A stretch of DNA of 18,861 nt from Alphaproteobacteria bacterium (GTDB lineage Bacteria > Pseudomonadota > Alphaproteobacteria > Rickettsiales > RI-342), in assembly GCA_020851915.1 (NCBI GenBank), contig JADZBT010000132.1:1-18861 (forward strand). The letters run 5' to 3'. This document shows positions 6,367-14,952 of this stretch, one piece after another. The notes below the pieces were generated by a model. That model was not told the origin of the DNA, made no database searches, and was given only the letters and a program-made list of their open reading frames with translations. Position 1 is the stretch's first letter. The number at the start of each line of letters is the position of its first letter. The translations under genes and the position numbers were made by a program.

Positions 6367-7197
6367 ATGGATGAGTTTTCCCGCTGGTATTCTGGTCTGA
6401 CCAAGGGCACGCGCTATTCCGCGCTGTTGCATTTCTGCGTGATAATATTCCTGCTGTTCGGCGCGCCGATGCTGTTCAGTGAATTCAAGGCGCGCGAGAA
6501 TTCGGTAGTGGTGCTGGTGGATCTTCCGGTGCGCGACATCACCAACGTGAAGACCACGCCGTCCAAGCCGGAACCCAAGAAAGAAAAGCCCAAACCCAAA
6601 GAAGAACCCAAGGAAGAAAAACCCAAGGATAAAAAGCCGGAACCCAAGCCGGAGCCGAAAGAGGCCGTGCCGCTTCCCGACGCGAAGCCCAAGGAAAAAC
6701 CCAAAGAAAAGAAACCGGAAAAAACACCGGACAAAAAACCCGACGCGAAGAAGCAGCCGGATTTCGACGACATCTTGAAAGACCTTGCGAAGCAGGCGGA
6801 CGAGGAAAAGAAGAAGCAGCCGGAGAAAACCTTCGATGACGTGCTCAAGGGCGTGAATGCACAGGGCGAGTACAATCCCGCGCTGCCGATGTCGGTGAGC
6901 CAGCTCGATGCCATCCGTAGTCAGATCCAGCGATGCTGGAACGTGCCCTCGGGCGTGAAGGATGATTATTCGCTGGTGGTGGTGCTGCGGATGTCGGTGG
7001 AACGCAACGGCGTGGTCACGGCGGTGGATTATGAAAATAAAAGTCGTTATAACAGTGACGCAGTATATCGTGCTGCGGTGGATAGCGCGGTGCGTGCGGT
7101 GCGTACCTGCAGCCCGCTGAAGAATCTTCCGCCGGACAAGTACGACAGCTGGCGCGAGATGGAACTAACCTTTGACCCGAAGGACATGCTCTACTGA
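6367..7197 (+). CDS. tolA: Cell envelope integrity protein TolA
   Basis: TolA spans the periplasm and transmits TolQR energy to TolB-Pal. It is 276 aa. Residues 19-37 form the single membrane anchor. Residues about 66-130 are an extremely Pro/Lys/Glu-rich linker with KPKEK, EPKPEPK and similar repeats, in place of the Ala-rich helix of E. coli. Two short repeats of FDD[IV]LK (133-138 and 156-161) precede the C-terminal domain III. That domain (about 172-276) has the QIQRCWNVPSG start, a central RNGVV beta segment, and cysteines C190 and C248 probably forming the family disulfide. The TGA stop overlaps the tolB ATG. The linker's Lys/Pro codons give a purine-rich track in the DNA, so it may align poorly. 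Confidence 0.92.
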   Translation: MDEFSRWYSGLTKGTRYSALLHFCVIIFLLFGAPMLFSEFKARENSVVVLVDLPVRDITNVKTTPSKPEPKKEKPKPKEEPKEEKPKDKKPEPKPEPKEAVPLPDAKPKEKPKEKKPEKTPDKKPDAKKQPDFDDILKDLAKQADEEKKKQPEKTFDDVLKGVNAQGEYNPALPMSVSQLDAIRSQIQRCWNVPSGVKDDYSLVVVLRMSVERNGVVTAVDYENKSRYNSDAVYRAAVDSAVRAVRTCSPLKNLPPDKYDSWREMELTFDPKDMLY

Positions 7198-8531
7198 TGA
7201 CCCGACCGATGACCAGACTCCTGCATAGCGTTCTGTTTGTTATGGTACTGTGCGTGGCGGCTCCCGCTCACGCGGTGCTCAAGGTGGACATCACGCGCGG
7301 CCATATCGAGCCGATGCCGGTGGCGATGCCTGATCTCAGCGGCAGCGATGCGTCGAGCGCATCCATCGGGCGGCAGATCATGCAGGTGGTGTCGGCGGAT
7401 CTGGAGCGTTCCGGGTTGTTCGATCCCATCGACCACAATGCATTCATCGAGAAGGTGACGTACGGACAGGTGCTGCCGCGTTTCGCCGACTGGCGTCAGA
7501 TCAACGCGCAGGCACTCGTCACGGGAACCATCACCCCTATCAACAGCAGCAGCGTGAAGGTGGGCTTCCGCCTGTGGGACGTATTCGGCGAGGAGCAGAT
7601 CGCGGGCAAGGAATTCTCCACCCAGATAAGCAACTGGCGGCGCATCGCGCACCTCATTGCCGATGCGATATACAGCCGCCTCACCGGCGAGAGCGGGTAT
7701 TTCGATTCGCGCATCGCGTACATCGCGGAATCGGGGCCGGCGGATAAGCGCATCAAGCGCCTAGCCATCATGGATCAGGATGGCGAGAATCATAAATTCC
7801 TCACCGATGGGCGCGCGCTGGTATTGACGCCGCGCTTCTCCCCCAACTATCACCAGCTCATCTATCTGTCTTATGCACGCGGCGTGCCGAAGGTCTATCT
7901 GCGCGATCTCGAAACCGGCAGCGAGAACCTGCTCGGCGATTTCAAAGGCATGACCTTCGCGCCGCGTTTTGCGCCCGATAACCGCACCGTCGCCTTCTCG
8001 GTGGCGGAGGGCGGGAACAGCGAGATCTACACCATGGATCTGCGTACCATGAAGAAGACGCGCCTTACCCGCGATCCGGGCATCGACACCTCGCCCTGCT
8101 ATTCACCGGACGGCAGGCAGATCGTGTTCAATTCCGATCGCGGCGGTTCGCAGCAGCTTTACGTCATGGGCAGCGACGGTAGCAATCCGCATCGTATCAG
8201 CTTCGGCGACGGAAAGTACGGTACGCCGGCCTGGTCGCCGCGCGGCGATCTCATCGCCTTTACCAAGATGCATGGCGGGCAGTTCTACATCGGCGTGATG
8301 CGCGCCGATGGCAGCGGCGAGCGCCTGCTTGCCCAGAGCTATATGGTCGAAGGCCCCACCTGGTCGCCCAATGGCCGTGTCATCATGTTCACCCGGCAGG
8401 AACGCTCACATAGCCGTCAGGGGGGGAAGTCGCATCTCTACTCCGTGGACGTCACCGGTTACAACGAGCGTGAGCTTATCACACCCATGGATGCATCAGA
8501 CCCAGCGTGGTCAACCCTATTACCTCTTTGA
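7197..8531 (+). CDS. tolB: Tol-Pal system periplasmic beta-propeller protein TolB
   Basis: TolB is the periplasmic protein that cycles between Pal and TolA. It is 444 aa. A signal peptide (about residues 1-26, cleavage after AHA) precedes VLKVDITRGHIEPMPVAMPD, the mature N-terminus that binds TolA. The N-terminal alpha/beta domain is followed by a six-bladed propeller, visible as PD40-type repeats: LTPRFSPNYHQLIYLS, APRFAPDNRTVAFS, SPCYSPDGRQIVFNSDRGG, TPAWSPRGDLIAFT, GPTWSPNGRVIMFT. ATG 7197 overlaps the tolA stop by one base; an in-frame ATG at 7209 gives a shorter signal peptide and is an alternative start. A 224-bp gap separates it from pal, the longest break in the tol cluster. Confidence 0.96.
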   Translation: MTRPMTRLLHSVLFVMVLCVAAPAHAVLKVDITRGHIEPMPVAMPDLSGSDASSASIGRQIMQVVSADLERSGLFDPIDHNAFIEKVTYGQVLPRFADWRQINAQALVTGTITPINSSSVKVGFRLWDVFGEEQIAGKEFSTQISNWRRIAHLIADAIYSRLTGESGYFDSRIAYIAESGPADKRIKRLAIMDQDGENHKFLTDGRALVLTPRFSPNYHQLIYLSYARGVPKVYLRDLETGSENLLGDFKGMTFAPRFAPDNRTVAFSVAEGGNSEIYTMDLRTMKKTRLTRDPGIDTSPCYSPDGRQIVFNSDRGGSQQLYVMGSDGSNPHRISFGDGKYGTPAWSPRGDLIAFTKMHGGQFYIGVMRADGSGERLLAQSYMVEGPTWSPNGRVIMFTRQERSHSRQGGKSHLYSVDVTGYNERELITPMDASDPAWSTLLPL

Positions 8532-8556
8532 TGTTTATGGGTAAATTATGCATAAT
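8528..8556 (+). promoter_or_regulatory. Candidate sigma-70-type promoter for pal
   Basis: TTGATG (8528-8533) and CATAAT (8551-8556) are separated by exactly 17 bp. The -35 hexamer overlaps the tolB stop codon. The -10 lies within a perfect 14-bp palindrome, AATTATGCATAATT (8544-8557), which could also be an operator. Transcription from here would give pal a leader of about 190 nt. This is prediction from hexamer match only. Confidence 0.4.
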
Positions 8557-8755
8557 TCACTCAAAAGTAGTGCCATAAATGCAACAGGGGCTGGCGCTTC
8601 AACCCTCCGGTTCGCGGGCGCTCGAAAAAAACGATAGATTTTTTTAGTCGCTGCATGTAGAAGGCTCCACTGGCGAGGGTGCGGACTGTGGGTATGCAGT
8701 GCGCGGCGCTTGGATCAACTTTGTTATTCAGAAGGGTTACCCATCGGGGGAGATT
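8532..8755 (+). other. Structured tolB-pal intergenic region (likely pal 5' leader)
   Basis: I find no coding sequence in these 224 bp. Visible structure comprises a perfect 14-bp palindrome at 8544-8557, and an A7-loop-T7 hairpin (8625-8645) that lacks a GC stem and so is a poor terminator. A longer stem pairs CTGCAT (8651-8656) with ATGCAG (8694-8699), and inside it CCAC pairs with GTGG. Near the start codon, CCC (8740-8742) can pair either with GGG at 8734-8736 or with the GGGGGAG Shine-Dalgarno (8746-8752). This could be a regulatory leader or a small RNA; nothing here resembles a riboswitch that I recognise. Confidence 0.4.
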
Positions 8756-9244
8756 ATGGTGAATCGTATTGTAGCAGTAGTAGCATCTTTGTTTTTATTG
8801 GCAGCCTGTGAAACCTCGCCGGATGGCAGCGGTTCCGCAAGCGGAACTGGCGGCGCTGGGGATCTGTACAGCGACTACTCGGGCCAGCCGGGCAGCATGC
8901 AGGAGCTCGCTCCGAATGTTGGCGACCGCGTGTTCTTCGCTTATGACAGCTCCGTGCTGACCGCACAGGCTGAGGCAGTGCTGCAGGCTCAGGCCAAGTG
9001 GCTGAACGACAACGCCGACATCAAAGTGACCGTTGAAGGTCATTGCGACGAACGCGGAACCCGCGAGTACAACCTTGCACTCGGCGAGCGCCGTGCTAAC
9101 GCTGCAAAGGACTACCTGGTTAGCCTGGGCGTTTCGGCAAACCGCGTGACCACCATCAGCTACGGCAAAGAGCGTCCGGCTGTTGTAGGTTCCACGGACG
9201 ATGCTTGGAGCCGCAACCGTCGTTCTGTGACGGTCGTGAACTAA
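8756..9244 (+). CDS. pal: Peptidoglycan-associated lipoprotein Pal
   Basis: Pal anchors the outer membrane to peptidoglycan and partners TolB. It is 162 aa. The signal sequence ends in the lipobox LAAC with the lipidated cysteine at residue 18. A Gly/Ser-rich tether follows. The OmpA-like domain starts at about residue 60 (RVFFAYDSSVLTAQA) and contains the peptidoglycan-binding motif EGHCDERGTREYNLALGERRANAAKDYL, with the last segment GKERPAVVGSTDDAWSRNRRSV. ATG 8756 follows GGGGGAG by only 3 nt; the next codon is GTG at better spacing, giving one residue less. The upstream open frame from 8699 would place unrelated residues ahead of the signal peptide. Confidence 0.97.
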   Translation: MVNRIVAVVASLFLLAACETSPDGSGSASGTGGAGDLYSDYSGQPGSMQELAPNVGDRVFFAYDSSVLTAQAEAVLQAQAKWLNDNADIKVTVEGHCDERGTREYNLALGERRANAAKDYLVSLGVSANRVTTISYGKERPAVVGSTDDAWSRNRRSVTVVN

Positions 9245-9278
9245 TAACGGTTTGAGTATCGAACCGAACGATTGAATG

Positions 9279-9313
9279 AAGGCCCGTCACCTCCGGTGGC
9301 GGGCCTTTTTCTT
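9279..9313 (+). terminator. Intrinsic terminator after pal
   Basis: An 11-bp GC-rich stem, GGCCCGTCACC (9281-9291) paired with GGTGGCGGGCC (9295-9305) with one G-U wobble and a 3-nt loop, is followed at once by TTTTTCTTT. This is a textbook Rho-independent terminator, ending the tol-pal transcript 37 nt after the pal stop. Confidence 0.9.
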
Positions 9314-9336
9314 TGCAGCACGGTGATGGCAGGGGC

Positions 9337-9365
9337 TTGCATCGGGGCGGCAATTTACGTATGGT
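9337..9365 (+). promoter_or_regulatory. Candidate promoter for cpoB
   Basis: TTGCAT (9337-9342), a 17-bp spacer and TATGGT (9360-9365) lie between the pal terminator and the cpoB start, which would need its own promoter if the terminator is efficient. The -10 match is only moderate. Confidence 0.35.
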
Positions 9366-9394
9366 GCTCCCTTGAGTTACCGGAGAATAACGAC

Positions 9395-10282
9395 ATGAAA
9401 ATCCACCGTATTTTTCTGCTTATCGCAGCCACGGCGCTGGCCGTGCCTGCATTTTCACCCGATACTCTCGCGCAGAGCAATGTCGATGCGCGTGTCGAGC
9501 GCATGGAGCGCGACCTGATGATCCTGCAACGGCAATTCTACCGGAATCAGGGCGGGGCGGGGGAATCTTCCTCTGAACCCAGCACGGTCGAAGTGACCGG
9601 GCCGGGCGCGGCGGGTCTCAGCGTGCGCCTGTCGCAACTGGAGCAGCAGATGCGTGAGCTTACCGGACTGGTGGAAAAATCCCAGTTCGAGAACCAGAAG
9701 CTTTCGGAAAAGCTCGACAAGCTTTCCACCGATGTGGATTTCCGCCTGCGGGCGGTCGAGGGCGGCGCGGCCGCGCCGGCTACGTCGGCGGCGATGTCGG
9801 CCACGCCCGAAACTCCCGTCGCGCCGGATGCGGCGGCTGCGGTTCCGGCGACGCCGCGCGGCGAGACGCAGGCACTTACCGGCACGCCGACGGCGGGCAG
9901 CGCCACAGAGAAATATAATCAGGCGTTCGCACTGCTCAACCAGGCGCGTTACGACGAGGCGGCACTGGCGTTTCAGGAATTCACCATGAGCTATCCCGGC
10001 GACGCGCTGGTGGGCAATGCCTACTACTGGCTGGGCGAAACCTATTATGTGCGCCGCAATTATCTGGCCTCGGCGGATAATTTCCGCAAAGGCTACGAGA
10101 AAGCCCCGGAAGGGCCGAAGGCTGCCGACAACCTGCTGAAGCTCGGCATGTCGCTGTCGGCGATGGATAAGAAAGAGGAGGCCTGCGTGGTGCTCGCGCA
10201 GGTGACGGCCCGTTTCCCGAAAGCGTCGGTATCGGTGACGCAGAAAGTGGACGCGGAGAAGACGCGGCTGGGCTGTAAGTAA
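9395..10282 (+). CDS. cpoB: Tol-Pal accessory protein CpoB (YbgF)
   Basis: CpoB is a periplasmic TPR protein that coordinates Tol-driven outer-membrane constriction with septal peptidoglycan synthesis. It is 295 aa from ATG 9395, which has CGGAG 9 nt upstream. A signal peptide (about 1-26, cleavage after LA) is followed by coiled-coil segments (DARVERMERDLMILQRQF and LSQLEQQMRELTGLVEK...LDKL), the trimerisation region. An Ala/Pro/Thr-rich linker (about 121-168) leads to three TPR-like helical hairpins (EKYNQAFALLNQARYDEAALAFQEF, GNAYYWLGETYYVRRNYLASADNF, DNLLKLGMSLSAMDKKEEACVVL). The upstream open frame from 9272 begins in the terminator and is rejected. It is the last tol-cluster gene here. 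Confidence 0.94.
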   Translation: MKIHRIFLLIAATALAVPAFSPDTLAQSNVDARVERMERDLMILQRQFYRNQGGAGESSSEPSTVEVTGPGAAGLSVRLSQLEQQMRELTGLVEKSQFENQKLSEKLDKLSTDVDFRLRAVEGGAAAPATSAAMSATPETPVAPDAAAAVPATPRGETQALTGTPTAGSATEKYNQAFALLNQARYDEAALAFQEFTMSYPGDALVGNAYYWLGETYYVRRNYLASADNFRKGYEKAPEGPKAADNLLKLGMSLSAMDKKEEACVVLAQVTARFPKASVSVTQKVDAEKTRLGCK

Positions 10283-10311
10283 TCCCGCTGCCGCGTAAGG
10301 GGAGAGAGCCG

Positions 10312-11634
10312 GTGGAAAAGCCGGTCGTATCACAGTCATTCGACATGGCGATGGCGCGCTTTGCGCTATTCGAATCATGTCCGCAACTGGCCGTCGCCGT
10401 TTCCGGCGGGCCGGACAGCATGGCGCTCATCCTGCTGGCGGATGCGTTTGCGCGCGTGCGCGGCGGGAGCGTGACGGCGCTCACGGTTGATCACGGGCTT
10501 CGCCCCGAGTCATCGCGGGAAGCGTCGCAGGTGGCGGAGTGGCTCCGTGCGCGCGGCATCGCGCATCATGTGTTGTCATGGCAGGGCGATAAACCTTCCG
10601 CTAATCTTCAGGCCGCTGCGCGCGAGGCACGCTACCGGTTGCTCTCCGACTGGTGTCGGGAGCACGGCGTGCTGCATCTGCTGGTGGCGCATACCCGCGA
10701 CGATCAGGCCGAGACTTTTCTGTTGCGGCTGGCGCGCGGCAGCGGTGTGGATGGGTTGTCGGGCATGGCGCGTTGCGTCGAGCGCCATGGGATTCGGCTG
10801 CTGCGCCCGCTGCTGGACGTGCCGAAATCCGCGCTCATCGATTTTCTGAACACCGAGCAACAGCCATGGATCGAAGATCCGAGCAACGCGAAAGATCTCT
10901 ATGCCCGCAATCGCCTGCGTAAGGCGTTGCCCGCGCTGGAGGCGCTGGGCCTTACCCCGGCACGGCTGGCGGAAACGGCGGAGCGCATGGGCCGCGCGCG
11001 CGCCGCGCTGGAGATGCATACCGCGCAGGCGCTGGCCGAAAGCGTGGTGCTGTACCCCGCAGGTTATGCGCTGCTGGATGCGGCGGCGCTGCGTGCCTAT
11101 CCCGAAGAGATCTCGCTGCGGGTGCTGGCGGCGCTGCTTTCCACCATCGGTGGTGATGCCTACCGCCCGCGCCGCGAGAAGTTGCAACGGCTGCATGATG
11201 CAATCATGCGCGGCACGGCATTGGTAAAAACCACATTGTCGGGCTGTGTATTCCTCTCCGTACCGCGCATGGCGGCAAAGCTCTGGGTGGTGCGCGAACC
11301 CAAGGCGGTGGCAGGGGATATGCCGGTTTCCGTCCGCGAAACCATCTTTTGGGACGGCCGCTTTTGCGCGCGGCTCGACGGCGAGGGCGCGCCAGAGTTG
11401 AAAATCGGCGCTCTGGGGCAGGAAGGCTGGCGTTCTATCCGCGAGCATTGCTGTGCGCCGGAGGTGTCAGCCCTGCCGAAAGCGGCGCTTTATACGTTGC
11501 CGGCGCTCAAAACCCTTGAAGGAGTGGCCGAGGTTCCCCATATTGGGTTCAGCGCCGCTCTGCCCGGAATTCCCCGGTTGCGCCTTGATTACCGCCCGGC
11601 GCGCGCACTGGCGGCGGATGGTTTTATGTATTAG
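10312..11634 (+). CDS. tilS: tRNA(Ile)-lysidine synthetase TilS
   Basis: TilS ligates lysine to C34 of the CAU-anticodon tRNA-Ile using ATP, switching its decoding from AUG to AUA; it is essential in most bacteria. At 440 aa it has the full catalytic and C-terminal domains. The N-type ATP pyrophosphatase loop SGGPDS is at residues 31-36, followed by TVDHGLRPES, NLQAAAREARY and VAHTRDDQAETFLLRLARGSGVDGLSGM, all family hallmarks. The start is GTG 10312, preceded by GGGGAGAG. The C-terminal domain ends in PGIPRLRLDYRPARALAADGFMY. It lies 29 nt after cpoB and 15 nt before ftsH, the common alphaproteobacterial tilS-ftsH-glmM order. Confidence 0.95.
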   Translation: MEKPVVSQSFDMAMARFALFESCPQLAVAVSGGPDSMALILLADAFARVRGGSVTALTVDHGLRPESSREASQVAEWLRARGIAHHVLSWQGDKPSANLQAAAREARYRLLSDWCREHGVLHLLVAHTRDDQAETFLLRLARGSGVDGLSGMARCVERHGIRLLRPLLDVPKSALIDFLNTEQQPWIEDPSNAKDLYARNRLRKALPALEALGLTPARLAETAERMGRARAALEMHTAQALAESVVLYPAGYALLDAAALRAYPEEISLRVLAALLSTIGGDAYRPRREKLQRLHDAIMRGTALVKTTLSGCVFLSVPRMAAKLWVVREPKAVAGDMPVSVRETIFWDGRFCARLDGEGAPELKIGALGQEGWRSIREHCCAPEVSALPKAALYTLPALKTLEGVAEVPHIGFSAALPGIPRLRLDYRPARALAADGFMY

Positions 11635-11649
11635 GAAGCACAGCGCATT

Positions 11650-13593
11650 ATGAAGTTCGGACGGAATTTTTTCATCTGGGTCGCAGTATTTTTTGTCGTG
11701 GTGGCACTGGCCAATGCGTTTCAGGGTGAAATGCAGGGTTCCGCGCATGCGGAGCTTCCATTCTCCGACTTCATGGCGTCGGTAGAGAAAGGCGAGGTGG
11801 CGTCCGTCAGCATCAAGGGATCGCGCATCGTGGGGCAGACCACGGACGGCGGAGCATTCGCCACCTACACCCCTGATTATCCCGACCTCGTAGGCGAACT
11901 CACCAAGAAGGGCGTGGCGATCTCCGCCGCACCGGAGGATTCCGGCATGCCGTCTTTTCTGGGCATCCTCATTTCGTGGTTTCCCATCCTGCTGCTCATC
12001 GGCGTATGGGTGTTCTTCATGCGCCAGATGCAGGGCGGCGGCAAGGGTGGAGCGATGGGTTTCGGCAAGTCGCGCGCGCGCATGCTCGACCAGACGCACA
12101 AGCGCGTGACCTTCGAGGACGTGGCCGGCATTGATGAAGCCCGTGAGGAACTGGAAGAGGTCGTCGACTTCCTGAAAGACCCGATGAAATTCCAGAAGCT
12201 CGGCGGGAAAATTCCTAAAGGCTGCCTGTTGGTCGGCCCTCCGGGCACGGGTAAAACGCTGCTCGCGCGCGCCATCGCGGGAGAGGCGGACGTGCCGTTC
12301 TTCACCATCTCCGGTTCCGACTTCGTCGAGATGTTCGTGGGCGTGGGTGCGTCCCGCGTGCGCGACATGTTCGAACAGGGCAAGAAGAACGCACCCTGCA
12401 TCATCTTCATCGATGAAATTGACGCCGTAGGCCGCCATCGCGGCATCGGCATGGGCGGTGGCAACGACGAGCGCGAGCAGACCCTCAACCAGCTACTGGT
12501 CGAGATGGACGGCTTCGAGGCCAACGAGGGCGTCATCATCCTCGCCGCCACCAATCGTCCCGATGTGCTCGACCCCGCGCTGCTGCGCCCGGGCCGTTTT
12601 GACCGTCAGGTGGTGGTGAGCAATCCCGACATAGCAGGACGCGAGAAAATTCTCCGCGTACATCTCAAAAAAGTCCCGCAGGCGCCGGATGTCGACGCCC
12701 GCGTCATCGCGCGCGGCACGCCGGGATTCTCCGGTGCGGATCTCGCCAATCTGGTAAATGAGGCCGCATTGCTGGCGGCGCGGCGCGATAAAAAAGTTGT
12801 CACCATGCGCGAGCTGGAAGAGGCCAAGGACAAGGTGATGATGGGCTCGGAGCGCAAATCCATGGCGATGAGCGACGAGGAGAAAAAACTCACCGCATAC
12901 CACGAGAGCGGCCACGCGATCGTGGCGCTGCATTGCCCGGCCTCCGACCCCATCCACAAGGCGACCATCATTCCGCGCGGTCGTGCGCTGGGTATGGTGA
13001 TGCGTCTGCCCGAGCAGGATAAATATTCCGTCACGCGCGAGAAGCTGAAATCCGATCTCGCGGTGGCCATGGGTGGTCGCGTCGCCGAGGAGATGATCTT
13101 CGGATATGAGAAGGTGACCAGCGGCGCTTCGTCCGACATCCAGTACGCCACCCGCATGGCGCGGGCGATGGTGATGCAGTGGGGCATGAGCGACAAGCTG
13201 GGCCCGCTCTACTACGGCAACGACAATCAGGAGATGTATCTGGGTAATACGGCGGGGCAGGGGGCGGCGACCTCTGAGGATACTGCGAACGTCATCGACG
13301 CCGAAGTGAAGCGCATCGTGGAGGAGGCGCAGGCTCATGCGCGCAAGTTGCTTACCGACCATCACGACGAACTTCACCGGCTGGCGGAAGGGTTGCTTAC
13401 CTACGAAACGCTGGCGGGCGACGAGATACGCGCGCTGCTGGCGGGCGAACCCATCAACCGCGAATCGGTAGAAGATTCCATCCGCAAGCGTCCGGTGAAG
13501 CGTTCTTCCGTCCCGTCGGGCGGGGTGGCAGCGAAACCGGCGACGCGCAGGCCGGCGAAAAAAACGGATGATGCTGCGGACGGAGAGGCGTAG
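11650..13593 (+). CDS. ftsH: ATP-dependent zinc metalloprotease FtsH
   Basis: FtsH is the hexameric inner-membrane AAA protease that degrades unassembled membrane proteins and regulatory substrates. It is 647 aa. TM1 lies at about residues 7-24, a periplasmic domain follows, and TM2 is at about 102-123. In the AAA module the Walker A loop GPPGTGKT is at 196-203, Walker B includes D255-E256, and the second region of homology contains ATNRPDVLDPALLRPGRFDRQ. The protease zinc site HESGH is at 418-422, with D496 as third ligand. The C-terminal tail (from about 615) is Lys/Arg/Ala-rich and probably disordered. The glmM start is 3 nt after the stop. Confidence 0.98.
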   Translation: MKFGRNFFIWVAVFFVVVALANAFQGEMQGSAHAELPFSDFMASVEKGEVASVSIKGSRIVGQTTDGGAFATYTPDYPDLVGELTKKGVAISAAPEDSGMPSFLGILISWFPILLLIGVWVFFMRQMQGGGKGGAMGFGKSRARMLDQTHKRVTFEDVAGIDEAREELEEVVDFLKDPMKFQKLGGKIPKGCLLVGPPGTGKTLLARAIAGEADVPFFTISGSDFVEMFVGVGASRVRDMFEQGKKNAPCIIFIDEIDAVGRHRGIGMGGGNDEREQTLNQLLVEMDGFEANEGVIILAATNRPDVLDPALLRPGRFDRQVVVSNPDIAGREKILRVHLKKVPQAPDVDARVIARGTPGFSGADLANLVNEAALLAARRDKKVVTMRELEEAKDKVMMGSERKSMAMSDEEKKLTAYHESGHAIVALHCPASDPIHKATIIPRGRALGMVMRLPEQDKYSVTREKLKSDLAVAMGGRVAEEMIFGYEKVTSGASSDIQYATRMARAMVMQWGMSDKLGPLYYGNDNQEMYLGNTAGQGAATSEDTANVIDAEVKRIVEEAQAHARKLLTDHHDELHRLAEGLLTYETLAGDEIRALLAGEPINRESVEDSIRKRPVKRSSVPSGGVAAKPATRRPAKKTDDAADGEA

Positions 13594-13596
13594 CCC

Positions 13597-14952
13597 ATGG
13601 CGCGTAAACTCTTCGGCACCGACGGCATCCGAGGCACGGCGAACATTCATCCCGTGACGGCGGAAGTTGCGATGCGGCTCGGCATGGCGGCGGGAACCTA
13701 TTTCAATCGCGGCGACCATCGCCATCGCGTGGTCATAGCCAAGGACACCCGGCTCTCGGGCTATCTGCTGGAACCGGCGCTGACCGCCGGGTTCATAGCG
13801 GTGGGTGTGGATGTGATACTGGTGGGGCCCATGCCCACGCCGGCGGTGGCGATGCTGGTGAAATCGCTGCGCGCGGATCTGGGCGTGATGATCTCCGCCT
13901 CGCATAACCCGTACGAAGACAACGGCATCAAGCTGTTCGCGCCCGACGGCTACAAGCTTTCGGACGAAGCGGAGGCGGCCATCGAGGCCGAGATGCTGAA
14001 GGATAAACCGTCCTTCCGCGCCCCGTCGAAAGGGCTGGGCCGCGCCAAGCGGCTGGAGGATGCGACGGGCCGCTACATCGAATACGTCAAGCGCACCTTC
14101 CCGAAGGGCCAGCGGCTCGACGGCATGAAGATCGTCATCGATTGCGCGAACGGCGCGGCGTATCGCATCGCCCCGCCGGTGCTGTGGGAGCTGGGCGCGG
14201 AGGTGATCGCCATCGGGGTGTCGCCCAACGGCACGAACATCAACAAGAATTGCGGCTCCACATCTCCGAAAGCATTGCAGGAAAAGGTGCGCGAGGTGAA
14301 GGCCGACATCGGCATCGCGCTCGACGGCGACGCCGATCGCCTCGTGTTGTGCGATGAGAAGGGCAAGCTCATCGACGGCGACCAGATCATGGCGATGGTG
14401 GCGACCTACGCGCACGAACGCGGGTTGCTTCGCGGCGGCGGCGTGGTGGCCACGCAGATGTCGAACATGGGACTGGAACGGTATCTCCACACGCTGGGCC
14501 TCGTATTATTCCGCACCAAGGTGGGCGACCGCTATGTGGTGGAGGAGATGAAAAAGCGTGGCCGCAATGTCGGCGGCGAGCAGTCCGGGCATATCATCCT
14601 GTCCGATTATTCCACCACCGGCGATGGGCTGGTGGCGGCGTTGCAATCGCTGGCACTCATCCGTGCGAGCGGCAAACCCGCGAGCAAATCCTCGCGGCGT
14701 TTCACGCCATTGCCGCAGTTGCTGGAGAATGTACGTTACAGCGGTTCCTCGCCGCTGGGCGTCGCTTCCGTGAAAAACGCCATCCGCGATGCAGAGGAAT
14801 TTCTCGCCGGGAAAGGCCGGATATTCATCCGCAAATCGGGAACCGAACCACTCATCCGCGTGATGGCCGAGGGCGATGACCGCAAGAGGGTAGCGGCCGC
14901 CGTCGACGGCGTGGTGGCCGCCATAGAGAAGGCGGTGGCCGCGCGTGGCTGA
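13597..14952 (+). CDS. glmM: Phosphoglucosamine mutase GlmM
   Basis: GlmM converts glucosamine-6-phosphate to glucosamine-1-phosphate, the step before UDP-GlcNAc in peptidoglycan and LPS synthesis. It is 451 aa. The N-terminus MARKLFGTDGIRGTAN is diagnostic. The phosphorylated active-site serine is S102 in ISASHNPYEDNGIK. The Mg-binding loop DGDADR is at 243-248, GEQSGHIIL is the sugar-specificity loop, and RKSGTEPLIRVMAE near the C-terminus binds phosphate. The ATG lies 3 nt after ftsH. The 3' end overlaps the thiD start by 8 nt. Confidence 0.98.
   Translation: MARKLFGTDGIRGTANIHPVTAEVAMRLGMAAGTYFNRGDHRHRVVIAKDTRLSGYLLEPALTAGFIAVGVDVILVGPMPTPAVAMLVKSLRADLGVMISASHNPYEDNGIKLFAPDGYKLSDEAEAAIEAEMLKDKPSFRAPSKGLGRAKRLEDATGRYIEYVKRTFPKGQRLDGMKIVIDCANGAAYRIAPPVLWELGAEVIAIGVSPNGTNINKNCGSTSPKALQEKVREVKADIGIALDGDADRLVLCDEKGKLIDGDQIMAMVATYAHERGLLRGGGVVATQMSNMGLERYLHTLGLVLFRTKVGDRYVVEEMKKRGRNVGGEQSGHIILSDYSTTGDGLVAALQSLALIRASGKPASKSSRRFTPLPQLLENVRYSGSSPLGVASVKNAIRDAEEFLAGKGRIFIRKSGTEPLIRVMAEGDDRKRVAAAVDGVVAAIEKAVAARG

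Noticed and set aside
6546..6760. Purine-rich AAGCCC/GAACCC-like track in tolA as a non-coding repeat
   Set aside because: It is explained by Lys, Pro and Glu codons of the TolA linker, in frame with the conserved C-terminal domain.
8625..8645. A7-loop-T7 hairpin as a terminator between tolB and pal
   Set aside because: The stem has only A-T pairs and no GC clamp, so it is unlikely to terminate; it may simply be part of the pal leader.
9272..9394. Upstream start for cpoB
   Set aside because: The extension begins in the pal terminator and would precede the signal peptide; ATG 9395 has a ribosome-binding site and the signal peptide follows directly.
12493..14490. Open frame of 665 codons on the - strand opposite ftsH and glmM
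   Set aside because: High-GC shadow of two unmistakable + strand genes; the translation is rich in His/Arg with no recognisable domain.
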